Shown piece after piece: positions 48,288 through 56,705 of a stretch of DNA of 64,000 nt (its first letter is position 1; every line of letters starts with the position of its first letter). The notes beneath the pieces were generated by a model, which saw nothing but the letters and a program-made list of their open reading frames with translations, made no database searches and was not told the DNA's origin. This stretch comes from Paenibacillus macerans. GTDB taxonomy: Bacteria > Bacillota > Bacilli > Paenibacillales > Paenibacillaceae. The stretch spans positions 3,162,001-3,226,000 of the forward strand of contig NZ_UGSI01000001.1 in the NCBI RefSeq assembly GCF_900454495.1, read 5' to 3'. A program made the translations under genes and the position numbers.

Positions 48288-49427
48288 GTGCATAAACAAA
48301 GAGTCTTGCTTTTATCCGAAGGGTTTGGAGCGGGACATACCCAGGCGGCCTATGCGCTCTCCAGCAGTTTACGGAAGCTGGCGCCAAACGTGCAAACGAA
48401 AGTCCTGGAGCTCGGCAGTTTTTTGAACCCGAGAGTGGCTCCGCTGTTCATCACCGCGTACAAAAAAACAGTGTCCACCCAGCCCAGGCTCATCCGCATG
48501 ATGTACCGCAGCAATTACAAAAAATCCATGAACCGATTGACGACGCTTGCTCTACATCGGATTTTTTATACCCGCACCATCCAGATCATACGCCAGTTGC
48601 ATCCCGACGTGATCGTCTGCACCCACCCGATTCCCAGCGCGGTCATCTCGCGGATGAAGCGGCTGGGCATGCTTGACGTGCCGCTTTGCACCGTAATTAC
48701 CGATTATGATGTGCACGGGGCGTGGGTAAGCCGGGAAGTGAACTGCTACCTCGTCTCCACCGACCAGGTGCAGCGCAAACTGATGGACCGCGGCGTGGAC
48801 AAGAGTAAAATCCTGATCACGGGCATTCCCGTGCATCCGAATTTCTGGGAGCGCCACCGCAAAGAAGACATCCGCCTGCAGTTCGGCTTGAAGGACATGC
48901 CGACCGTTCTGGTGATGGGCGGCGGCTGGGGGTTTATGAAGGATGAGGCAGTGAACTCGCTGCTGGCCTCATACCGGGAAAATATCCAAATCATTTTCTG
49001 CTTCGGCAGCAACGAAAAGTCGCTGGAAAAGATGAAAAAGGATCCTCGCTTCATCCATCCGAATATTCGGCTGCTCGGATTCACGAAGGAAATCGACAAG
49101 CTGATGGAAATATCCGACCTGCTGATTACGAAGCCCGGGGGAATGACCTGCTCCGAGGGACTGGCCAAAGGCATCCCGATGCTGTTCCACAAGCCGCTTC
49201 CCGGCCAGGAGGAAGAAAATTCCCACTATTTCGCGCAGCAAGGATGGGGGACTCCGATCGATTCCCTGGACGATATCACGAATTGGATCAAACGCCTGAC
49301 CGACGATTACGAAGAGGTCGTCCGCGCCAGGGAAGACGCGCTGAGCCATATCGCCCGCTTCCGTCCGATGCAGAGCGCCCAGGCCATCATCGATCTTCTT
49401 GGAAACACGAATTTCATTCGAAAATAA
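48288..49427 (+). CDS. MGDG synthase/UgtP-like glycosyltransferase (GT28)
   Basis: A 379-residue enzyme. VLLLSEGFGAGHTQAAYALSSSL matches the MGDG-synthase N-terminal domain, and the GT28 nucleotide-sugar site is in VLVMGGGWGF, LLITKPGGMTCSEGLAKGIPMLF and PGQEEENSHYF. Relatives in Bacillus (UgtP, YkoN) transfer glucose to diacylglycerol for glycolipid anchors. No membrane helix, so probably peripheral. GTG start at 48288 with AAAGGTG eight bases upstream. Probably cotranscribed with the PAP2 gene. Confidence 0.87.
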   Translation: MHKQRVLLLSEGFGAGHTQAAYALSSSLRKLAPNVQTKVLELGSFLNPRVAPLFITAYKKTVSTQPRLIRMMYRSNYKKSMNRLTTLALHRIFYTRTIQIIRQLHPDVIVCTHPIPSAVISRMKRLGMLDVPLCTVITDYDVHGAWVSREVNCYLVSTDQVQRKLMDRGVDKSKILITGIPVHPNFWERHRKEDIRLQFGLKDMPTVLVMGGGWGFMKDEAVNSLLASYRENIQIIFCFGSNEKSLEKMKKDPRFIHPNIRLLGFTKEIDKLMEISDLLITKPGGMTCSEGLAKGIPMLFHKPLPGQEEENSHYFAQQGWGTPIDSLDDITNWIKRLTDDYEEVVRAREDALSHIARFRPMQSAQAIIDLLGNTNFIRK

Positions 49428-49475
49428 AACAAGGCGGCGCGAAGGGTATCCCTTTGCGCCGCCTTGTTTTTTCAA
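49427..49475. terminator. Bidirectional terminator
   Basis: AACAAGGCGGCGC and GCGCCGCCTTGTT form a long, perfect hairpin with A and T tracts, shared by the glycosyltransferase gene and the convergent trmB. Confidence 0.92.
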
Positions 49476-49482
49476 GCCCGAT

Positions 49483-50190
49483 CTAAAACCGCTCCAGCTT
49501 ATGTTCATGATACCGCTGCAGCGCCGCTTCCCCCACAATCACCTCGCAGCGGTAAATCGGCAGGCCTTGACCGACGAACTTGCTTTCGTATTCCGTCATG
49601 ACATGCCCCTCGTTAACGCCTCCCTCATGCAGGCTGAGTGAAATATCGCTCATCTGCAGCCCGCACGCGGCAAACGAATTCAACGAAAACTCGAACAGAA
49701 TCCTCGAATCCGTCTTAAAGTGAATTTCCCCCCGCTCGTTCAACAGGGCGCGGTATTTGTCCAAAAATCTGGGGTGCGTCAACCTTCTCCGCCAATGCTT
49801 CTTCTTCGGCCAAGGATCGCTGAAATTCAAATAAATCCGCTCCACTTCCCCCGGAGCAAAAAACTCCTCCAGCGATTCGACGTTGCCGAGCGCCAGCCGA
49901 ACGTTTTCCGGCCGCTCCGCGCCCTGTTCCCGCCAAATCGCCCGCACTTTCTCGCCCGCCCGGCGAATCAGTTCATCGTACATATCCATGCCGATAAAAT
50001 TGACCTCCGGGTATTTTACGCTCATCCCGCTGATAAACTGTCCTTTTCCCATGCCAAGCTCGATGTGAATCGGCCGTCCGTTGCCGAACGCCTCCGCCCA
50101 GCGTCCTTTATATTCCCGGGGATCCAGCACAACCAGGTCGCGCTGCTGCTCCAAATCCTCCCGAATGCCTTTTCTGCCGCGTAAACGCAT
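49483..50190 (-). CDS. trmB: tRNA (guanine-N7)-methyltransferase
   Basis: A 235-residue SAM methyltransferase that makes m7G46 in tRNA. Start MRLRGRKGIREDLEQQ; SAM-binding IHIELGMGKGQFISGMS; the family motif IYLNFSDPWPKKKHWRRRLTHPRFL; and the C-terminal GQGLPIYRCEV. The ATG at 50190 follows GAGGAATAAC; a longer frame upstream lacks family similarity. Divergent from mnmL. Confidence 0.95.
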   Translation of the reverse strand: MRLRGRKGIREDLEQQRDLVVLDPREYKGRWAEAFGNGRPIHIELGMGKGQFISGMSVKYPEVNFIGMDMYDELIRRAGEKVRAIWREQGAERPENVRLALGNVESLEEFFAPGEVERIYLNFSDPWPKKKHWRRRLTHPRFLDKYRALLNERGEIHFKTDSRILFEFSLNSFAACGLQMSDISLSLHEGGVNEGHVMTEYESKFVGQGLPIYRCEVIVGEAALQRYHEHKLERF

Positions 50191-50524
50191 GTTATTCCTC
50201 GCTTTTCTGGTTATTCGTACTTGCAATATTTTGCCGAAGATCGTCATAAAAGTAAAGAGCGGAAAATGAAAAAGGAACCGAAACGAACGCCGGGGAGACG
50301 AACGAGTGATTCCTTTTTCGATATATTTTGGAATTGGGGTTCCAACAAATTTAATACATTCAAAATAGCATAATCCGTATTTCACTGCAAGGAAGCTACC
50401 AGGCTGTATTCCCCTTTTTTCGAAAAATTTGATACAATGAATCAGGTAGAATCGCCGAAACGACGGGCTTTTCCCAGTGAATAAATATACAAAAAATTTT
50501 TTTGACAAAATAAAGGAGCTTGTG

Positions 50525-51502
50525 ATGAGTACACTAATGGCGGACACTCCTGCTTTGTGGGGAGACAAGCGATTTCATACCTGGAATACCGAGATGCGCC
50601 GCGAATTCGGGGAAAAAGTGTTCAAGGTGATGCTGGATGCCGGCTTTACCTGCCCCAACCGCGACGGTTCTATCGCCAAAGGCGGCTGCACCTTTTGCAG
50701 CGCCCGGGGCTCGGGAGATTTTGCCGGCAGCCGCCGGGACGACCTGGTGACCCAATTCAACCGGATCCGCGACCGGCAGCACCAGAAATGGCCGCAGGCC
50801 AAATACATCGGTTACTTCCAGGCCTATACGAACACGTATGCCCCGGTGGAGGTGCTCCGCGAATATTACGAGGCGATCCTCGAACAGCCCGGCGTCGTCG
50901 GCTTGTCCATCGCCACCCGGCCGGACTGTCTCCCGGATGACGTCGTCGATTATTTGGCCGAGCTGAACGAGCGGACTTATTTATGGGTCGAGATGGGGCT
51001 GCAGAGCATCCATGAATCGACTTCCGAACTGATCAACCGGGCGCATGATACAAAGTGTTATCTTGACGCCGTCGAGAAGCTGCGCAAACGCAACATTCGC
51101 GTCTGCACGCATATCATTTACGGCCTCCCCCAGGAAACCCATGAAATGATGCTCGAAACGGGGCGGGCCGTCGCTGCCATGGATGTTCAGGGTATCAAAA
51201 TCCACCTGCTTCACCTGATGCGCAAAACGCCGATGGTAAAGCAGTATGAAGCCGGACTGCTGCGGTTCCTGGAAATGGACGAATACATCAAGCTGATCGT
51301 CGATACGCTGGAGTTTCTGCCGCCGGAGATGATCGTCCACCGCCTGACGGGAGACGCGCCGCGCGACCTGCTGATCGGGCCGATGTGGAGCCTGAAAAAA
51401 TGGGAAGTGCTGAACGCCATCGACGCCGAGCTGAAACGGCGCGATTCCTGGCAGGGCAAATACTGGAGGGGGCAAGGGGCATGGGTTTCCTCTCGGTGTT
51501 AA
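50525..51502 (+). CDS. mnmL: TIGR01212-type radical SAM protein, MnmL/YtqA-like
   Basis: A 325-residue radical SAM enzyme. The cluster motif is FTCPNRDGSIAKGGCTFCS, with the long gap before the CxxC that marks the YtqA family rather than Cx3Cx2C. ATRPDCLPDDVVDYLAEL and GLQSIHESTSELINRAH resemble Elp3-type proteins. It overlaps by 22 bp the methyltransferase that follows, the same pairing as B. subtilis ytqA-ytqB, reported to act on the wobble uridine side chain (nm5/mnm5s2U34). Start ATG 50525 follows AAAGGAG by six bases. Confidence 0.85.
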   Translation: MSTLMADTPALWGDKRFHTWNTEMRREFGEKVFKVMLDAGFTCPNRDGSIAKGGCTFCSARGSGDFAGSRRDDLVTQFNRIRDRQHQKWPQAKYIGYFQAYTNTYAPVEVLREYYEAILEQPGVVGLSIATRPDCLPDDVVDYLAELNERTYLWVEMGLQSIHESTSELINRAHDTKCYLDAVEKLRKRNIRVCTHIIYGLPQETHEMMLETGRAVAAMDVQGIKIHLLHLMRKTPMVKQYEAGLLRFLEMDEYIKLIVDTLEFLPPEMIVHRLTGDAPRDLLIGPMWSLKKWEVLNAIDAELKRRDSWQGKYWRGQGAWVSSRC

Positions 51503-52062
51503 GCATGGCCCATAAGCTGGCCGGCGAACGGCTGCAGCCGGGCGATGCCGCGGTCGACGCCACCGCCGGCACGGGGGCGGACACGCTGTTTTTGGCCAAA
51601 GCCTGCGGACCGAAGGGGCGGGTGTTCGCCTTCGATATTCAACCGCAGGCCTTAAACCTGACCCGGGAGCGGCTTGACAAAGGGGCGCCCTCCCCCCTGG
51701 CCGGCGTCACCCTGATCGAACGCAGCCATGCCGAGATGGAGGCTGCTTTGCCCGCCGAGGTCCATGGCCGTTTGGGCGCCGTGATGTTCAATCTCGGCTA
51801 CCTGCCGGCCGCAGGAGCGGACCCGGCGCTGATCACGCTCCCGGACAGCACGATCCCGGCGCTTGAGGCCGCCGTGCGCCTGCTGCGGCCGCGCGGGATT
51901 CTCACCGCCGTCCTCTACCCGGGGCACCCTGGCGGAGAGACCGAAGCCGCAGCCGTGGAAGCCTGGGCCGCGTCACTGTCCGCCGCAGATGGACAAGCGA
52001 TTGTATACCGGCAGCTGCAAAGGCCAGCCGCGCCTTATCTGGTCGCCGTAGAGAAAAGATAA
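51481..52062 (+). CDS. mnmM: SAM-dependent tRNA methyltransferase, MnmM/YtqB-like
   Basis: A 193-residue class I methyltransferase with SAM motif VDATAGTGADTLFLAK, acidic post-I residue in VFAFDIQPQAL and the NLGYLP motif of the rRNA-methyltransferase-like YtqB family. In B. subtilis this enzyme (MnmM) methylates 5-aminomethyl-2-thiouridine to mnm5s2U. Begins inside the 3' end of mnmL, which supports joint expression. Start ATG 51481 (MGFLSVLSMAHKLAG). Confidence 0.86.
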   Translation: MGFLSVLSMAHKLAGERLQPGDAAVDATAGTGADTLFLAKACGPKGRVFAFDIQPQALNLTRERLDKGAPSPLAGVTLIERSHAEMEAALPAEVHGRLGAVMFNLGYLPAAGADPALITLPDSTIPALEAAVRLLRPRGILTAVLYPGHPGGETEAAAVEAWAASLSAADGQAIVYRQLQRPAAPYLVAVEKR

Positions 52063-52132
52063 GCGATGAACGATGAACAGCGAACAATAAACAATAAGCG
52101 GCAAACGATAAAAGAAAGGCTGGGGTTTATTC

Positions 52133-52534
52133 ATGGGTATTCGCAAAATCGAGCATGTCGGAATCCGCGTGTCCGCGCTGGAGGATTCGATCGAATTTTA
52201 CGAGCGGGTTATCGGGCTGAAGCTGCTTCACACGATCGGGGAGGTCGGCGACCCGTTGCGGCTCGCTTTTCTGTCTTTTCCGGGACAGGAGTCAGTAGAG
52301 GTAGAACTGGTTAGTTTGCAGGGCGGGGAAGATCTGCCGGGAGAAGGGCGCGTTCACCACATCGCCTTCACCGCCAGCGAGATCGAGGAAGAATACGCCC
52401 GCATCGCCGCTTTGGGCCTGTCGGGGCTTGATGGGGAAATCCGCTCGCTCCCGGGTGGCGGCGGCCGCTTTTTCTTCTTTAACGGACCGGACGGCGAGCG
52501 GATTGAGTTTTTTCAGCCGGCGGTGACGGTGTGA
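52133..52534 (+). CDS. VOC-superfamily metalloenzyme (epimerase/glyoxalase-like)
   Basis: A 133-residue single glyoxalase-fold protein: IRKIEHVGIRVSALEDSIEFYERVIGLKLLH at the N-terminus, RVHHIAFTASEIEEEYARI in the middle and GPDGERIEFFQP at the end. The conserved His, His and Glu supply three metal ligands. Closest in style to methylmalonyl-CoA epimerases and lactoylglutathione lyase-like proteins; the substrate is not known. It follows mnmM by 70 bp and may be cotranscribed. The minisatellite starts four bases after its stop. Confidence 0.82.
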   Translation: MGIRKIEHVGIRVSALEDSIEFYERVIGLKLLHTIGEVGDPLRLAFLSFPGQESVEVELVSLQGGEDLPGEGRVHHIAFTASEIEEEYARIAALGLSGLDGEIRSLPGGGGRFFFFNGPDGERIEFFQPAVTV

Positions 52535-52538
52535 CGGA

Positions 52539-52754
52539 ATTGCGGTGTTATGAAGTTGCAGTGTAACGATGTTGCGGTCGGTGTTGCGGTGTAATGTTGT
52601 TGCAGTGTAATGGTGTTGCAGTGTAATGGTGTTGCGGTTTGACGGTGTTGCAGTGTGACGGTGTTAAGGTGTGATAGAGTTACAATGTGACGGAGTGACG
52701 GACTGACGAGTGATGGACTGACGAGTGATGGACTGACGAGTGATGGACTGACGG
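52539..52754. repeat. 16-bp then 15-bp minisatellite
   Basis: About ten 16-bp units of the type GTTGCAGTGTAATGGT run from 52539 to about 52694 (one shortened to 12 bp), then three exact 15-bp units CTGACGAGTGATGGA (52703-52747) and a partial one. The 16-bp period breaks any frame. The rest of the gap to 53189 includes a degenerate AAATG...TGCATTTTTACATTT dyad at 53081-53108 and no gene. Confidence 0.85.
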
Positions 52755-53189
52755 AGTGACCGTCTTCGGGTCGAACGCGGCTTTCCGCTTTCGCAGCATA
52801 AAATTGGCAATCAAGCCTTGATCTAACGGGGAAATCCGTGATCTACCGGTGGAGCCGACGCTAAATCAGAGCGGAAAGCTTTTCCCGGTTTTGGCAACGG
52901 CTTCGCGGGGGCAGCTTCAGTAATAGTTGCAAAGCGACCGCCCCACTAGGCCGGATTTGGTTAAGGCCTACAGCCGAGTTGATTTTTTTCACGGGAAGAA
53001 GGGCAAGCCGATGGAATCAACTGCGAAAGCTGATAGTACATCTCATTTAGGGCTATATAATAAAAAAGTAGACTTTGGCCCGAAATGAACTGCATTTTTA
53101 CATTTGAACCATCGGATTGACCTGCTTTTAGGCTGATTTTCATTCTGTGAAGTTGAATTGCGTTTTTCTTAACTAATCTGAGAAAGCGA

Positions 53190-54158
53190 GTGCTGCGCAT
53201 GGAAGAGCGAACGTTTACGTTCGAAAACAGCGCCGGCCATAACGTGTTCGTCTATCGCTGGAGCGCGGAAGGAGCCGCTCCCCCGCCGCGGGGTGTGCTG
53301 CAAATCGCTCACGGCATGGCGGAAACCGCGAAAAGATACGAGCGCCTCGCCCGGGTGTTGACCGCCTGCGGCTTTGTCGTTTACGCCAACGACCATCGCG
53401 GCCACGGCCGCACCGCCAGAGGCCCGGAGGAATTGGGCTGGCCCGGCGAAAACGGCTTTAACGGCATGGTGCAGGATCTCATCAACCTTGGCGCAATCAT
53501 CCGCGGCGAGTACCCGGAGCTGCCGCTGTTTTTGCTCGGCCACAGCATGGGTTCTTTTTTAACGCAAAAAATAATGTATGCTGCACACGAGCCTTACCGC
53601 GGGTTCGTCCTTACGGGTACGAACGGGCCGCGCTCGCTGCTCGGCTTCGGCAAAAACCTGGCCCGCCTGCAGGCAAGGTTTCAAGGAGATGATCATCCCA
53701 GTTTCCTGATGAACGCGCTCACCTTCGGCGGCTTCAACCGGAAGTTTCTGCCCGCCAGAACTCCGTTTGACTGGTTGTCCCGCGACGAGCTAGAGGTCGA
53801 CAAATACATAAACGACCCTTACTGTGGTTTTCTGTGCAGCGCCGGTTTTTTTCAGGATTTTTTCGATCTGCTGCAGGAAATCCATCAGCCGGAGCACATG
53901 CAGTTTATCCCGAAACATAAGCCGGTCTATATTTTCGCCGGCGACCAGGACCCGGTCGGCTTGCACGGCGAAGGCATTCGGCGGCTGAGCGCTTTGTATT
54001 CCTGGCTGGGGCTGCAGGAAGTCGAGGTGAAGCTGTACCCCGGCGGGCGCCACGAAATGCTGAACGAAATCAACCGTGACGAAGTGATGAACGATCTTGC
54101 CGATTGGTTGGAGCGCCATTTGCCTATCAGCGCAGAGGCTGAGGGCAGCTCATCTTAG
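53190..54158 (+). CDS. Alpha/beta hydrolase, lysophospholipase/monoacylglycerol lipase-like
   Basis: A 322-residue serine hydrolase. QIAHGMAETAKRYERLARVL carries the oxyanion HG, the nucleophile is Ser in LFLLGHSMGSFL, the acid is Asp in IFAGDQDPVGLHGEG, and the base is His in YPGGRHEMLNE. The cap region is long (RSLLGFGKNLARLQARFQGDD...). This is the PldB/YtpA-type family acting on lysophospholipids or monoacylglycerols. Starts at GTG 53190 or ATG 53199; the ribosome site is weak for both. No signal peptide. Confidence 0.88.
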   Translation: MLRMEERTFTFENSAGHNVFVYRWSAEGAAPPPRGVLQIAHGMAETAKRYERLARVLTACGFVVYANDHRGHGRTARGPEELGWPGENGFNGMVQDLINLGAIIRGEYPELPLFLLGHSMGSFLTQKIMYAAHEPYRGFVLTGTNGPRSLLGFGKNLARLQARFQGDDHPSFLMNALTFGGFNRKFLPARTPFDWLSRDELEVDKYINDPYCGFLCSAGFFQDFFDLLQEIHQPEHMQFIPKHKPVYIFAGDQDPVGLHGEGIRRLSALYSWLGLQEVEVKLYPGGRHEMLNEINRDEVMNDLADWLERHLPISAEAEGSSS

Positions 54159-54165
54159 TATAGCA

Positions 54166-54198
54166 ATCAAGCCGCTGAATAAGTCAGCGGCTTGATTT
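54166..54198 (+). terminator. Terminator of the hydrolase gene
   Basis: ATCAAGCCGCTG and CAGCGGCTTGAT pair perfectly around AATAAGT, then TTTTGG. Confidence 0.9.
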
Positions 54199-54329
54199 TG
54201 GTGTTTGCGCAGGTTGATCAGCAGTTGGCTTCCCGTCGAACGTTCTCCGATACTCAGTGGGTCGTCCGCCAGATACTCGGTGGAATTCCCGGAGGAATAC
54301 CTGCCGGATGCCTGCCGATATTCGATGGG

Positions 54330-54545
54330 ATACACAATAGCGGAGTTTTTTGTCCTTATTTTCGTAATTCGGCCACTTTTCGCAGCAATAACGACATTCT
54401 TGGTCTCTATTTCTGCGGCGGGCCCCCATTTCTCCCCCATTTTAGCTGGTCTGTGGAAAATAAGCACCTTTTATACCGCTAATTGTCTCATATCCCGGTT
54501 TGGAAGAAAATAACGACATTTTGGGCCTCTATTTCCACGCCTGTG
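54330..54545. repeat. AATAACGACA-type dyads
   Basis: Four dyads of the dispersed family near 54345, 54383, 54455 and 54508 (for example AATAACGACATTTTGGGCC followed by TATTTCC). They fill most of the gap between the hydrolase terminator and the radical SAM gene. Confidence 0.6.
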
Positions 54546-54564
54546 ATGGAGGAAGTGCCGGAAT

Positions 54565-56694
54565 TTACTGAAATGCCAGCGGCGCATGGAAAAATACCGG
54601 GCGCTCGTCCTCGTTCTGCTGGTACAGCACGATCAGCAGGGTCGTGTCCGCAGCGGCGGGGAGAGGATCGGCGACTGAGAGTGAAACGGCGGTTGTGGCC
54701 GCGTCTACGGTTGTCGCCGGAGCCGCCGCTACGTCTTGGCCCGCGGCCGTGAATGCAGCGGCGTCTGCGCCCGCGGTTGCGGTTGCAGCATCACCCGCGC
54801 CTGCGGCTACGACTTCCACGCCTGCGGTTACGGTTGCGGCATCACCCGCGCCTGCGGCTACGACTTCCACGCCTGCGGTTACGGTTGCGGCATCACCCGC
54901 GGTTGCGGCGGCTGTAGCTGCGACATCGCCTGCGCCTGCGACATCCGCGCCTGCGCCTGCGGTTGCAAGATCGCCCGCGCCTGCGGCGGCAGCCGCAACC
55001 GTGCTCCCGCCTTGGTCCGCAGGCTCTGCCGGGGCTTCCTCCCCGGCAAGCACGTCGCCCAGCCGGAACGGCAGCACCTGCAGGCAGGCGTATTTCTGCA
55101 GTTCGCGCTCGTCCAGACCGTAGGCCGCGAAGTCCGCGGATAACGCCGCCGGATGCTTCGCCAGCGCCTTGAAATAGCCGCTGCGGCGCTCCTTGTCCAG
55201 CCGGTCTTCCCACCAGATTTTGCGCGGCTTGTATTTATGCCCGAGCAAATAATCGAGCTTCATCAGGCCAAGGGCCACCTCCGGCCGCTTCAGGCCGCGA
55301 TGGGCGAGAAATTCGTGCAAACGGGCGAACAAATCCTCAAGCTGATGGCCGATCCGCTGCCAGCCCCGCTCCTCCCAGTAATCGCCGAACTCCTGGAAGA
55401 AATCGAACGGCGAGTCGAACTCGCGGCTCACCAGATATTCCAGTGTGTGGTCCATCCGATGCGCGTTCCAGTATTTCTCCAGCACATCCTCGAGCCGTTT
55501 CAGGCGCACGACGTCCGAAAACGGCAGCACATCGTTGCCCAAAATCTCATATGGAGCATGGTCCATATACACGTAATTGTATTTGGCCGCGTTATTCCGC
55601 AGCCCGGTTCCGCGCAGCATTTTCAGGAAGCCGAGCTGCAGCTCCTCGGGACGCAAAGCAAACACGTCGTTAAACGTCTTGCGGAACGTCGCGTAATCCT
55701 CCTCCGGCAGCCCGGCGATCAGATCGAGGTGCTGATCGATTTTGCCGCTGTCCTTGATTTTGGTCACCGTGCGGGTCAGCTTCGCGAAGTTCTGCCGCCG
55801 CTTGACGAGCTCGTTGGTCGGATCGTTCGTCGACTGCACGCCGATTTCGAAGCGGAAGATCCCCGGCGGCGCGTTTTCCGCCAGAAAATCCAGCACCTCG
55901 GGCCGCATGATGTCCGCCGTGATTTCGAATTGAAACACGCAGCCTTGATGGTTGTCGATCAGAAACTGGAACATTTCCATCGCATAGCTGCGGTTGATGT
56001 TAAACGTGCGGTCCAAAAACTTGATCGTTTTCGCTCCGTGCTCGATCAGGTACAGGATGTCGGATTTCACCCGTTCGATATCGTAATAGCGCACGCCCAC
56101 CTCGATGCTGGACAAGCAAAACTGGCAGCTGAACGGGCAGCCCCGGCTCGTCTCAAAATAAATGATCCGCTTACCGAGGTTCGGGATGTCTTCGGGAAAA
56201 CGGTGCGGCGAAGGCAGCGTGTTCAGATCGGATTTCGGACGCGGCGGGTTGATCACGACTTCCTCCCCTTTGCGGTAAGCCGCGCCGAACACGAAGTGGA
56301 ACTTCCGGTCGCCGGACAGCTCCTGCAGCAACTGATGGAACGTCTCCTCGCCGTCGCCCATCACGATGAAATCGACATCGCGGACGCGCTCCATCCAATG
56401 CTGCGTATCGTAAGACACCTCAGGGCCGCCCAGCACAATCGCCGTTTCCGGCAGCACCTTTTTCAGCAAGCGGATCACTTTGATCGTCTCTTCGATGTTC
56501 CAGATGTAACAAGAGAAGCCGACCACGTCGGGCCGGCGCTGAAACAGGTCGGAAACGATGTTCATCACGGGATCCTTGATCGTATATTCGGCCAAATCGA
56601 TATCGAACTCGTTCCCGCTGTAAGCTTTAAGCAGCCGAATGGCCAGTGAAGTATGGATAAATTTTGCGTTTAATGTCGCCAGTATGACTTTCAT
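54565..56694 (-). CDS. B12-binding radical SAM protein (DUF4080) with low-complexity insert
   Basis: A 709-residue protein. Residues 1 to about 130 form a cobalamin-binding-like domain (FSCYIWNIEETIKVI, VLGGPEVSYD), about 170-400 the radical SAM domain with YFETSRGCPFSCQFCLSS (Cx3Cx2C), and the C-terminal part is DUF4080. Between about residues 555 and 683 lies an Ala/Gly/Val/Thr-rich insert with 17-residue repeats, just before the last strand (TLLIVLYQQNEDERPVFF). The reaction is unknown; relatives act on lipids, tRNA or cofactors. Its stop codon lies in a repeat-rich gap; the start is 11 bp downstream of the recQ stop, so the two may share a transcript. Confidence 0.87.
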   Translation of the reverse strand: MKVILATLNAKFIHTSLAIRLLKAYSGNEFDIDLAEYTIKDPVMNIVSDLFQRRPDVVGFSCYIWNIEETIKVIRLLKKVLPETAIVLGGPEVSYDTQHWMERVRDVDFIVMGDGEETFHQLLQELSGDRKFHFVFGAAYRKGEEVVINPPRPKSDLNTLPSPHRFPEDIPNLGKRIIYFETSRGCPFSCQFCLSSIEVGVRYYDIERVKSDILYLIEHGAKTIKFLDRTFNINRSYAMEMFQFLIDNHQGCVFQFEITADIMRPEVLDFLAENAPPGIFRFEIGVQSTNDPTNELVKRRQNFAKLTRTVTKIKDSGKIDQHLDLIAGLPEEDYATFRKTFNDVFALRPEELQLGFLKMLRGTGLRNNAAKYNYVYMDHAPYEILGNDVLPFSDVVRLKRLEDVLEKYWNAHRMDHTLEYLVSREFDSPFDFFQEFGDYWEERGWQRIGHQLEDLFARLHEFLAHRGLKRPEVALGLMKLDYLLGHKYKPRKIWWEDRLDKERRSGYFKALAKHPAALSADFAAYGLDERELQKYACLQVLPFRLGDVLAGEEAPAEPADQGGSTVAAAAAGAGDLATAGAGADVAGAGDVAATAAATAGDAATVTAGVEVVAAGAGDAATVTAGVEVVAAGAGDAATATAGADAAAFTAAGQDVAAAPATTVDAATTAVSLSVADPLPAAADTTLLIVLYQQNEDERPVFFHAPLAFQ
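54790..54900 (-). repeat. 51-bp coding repeat in the DUF4080 gene
   Basis: Units of 51 bp at 54790 and 54841, nearly identical, with a partial third copy from 54892. Each encodes a 17-residue AATVTAGVEVVAAGAGD block. The frame is maintained. Confidence 0.85.
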
Positions 56695-56705
56695 ATTTCA
56701 CAACC

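Noticed and set aside
52539..52754. Possible CRISPR array
   Set aside because: The units are directly joined 15-16-mers without spacers, and no cas gene is present.
54644..55123. Ala-rich frame on the plus strand opposite the DUF4080 insert
   Set aside because: Low-complexity DNA is open in several frames; the minus frame is continuous with recognisable radical SAM and DUF4080 sequence on both sides.
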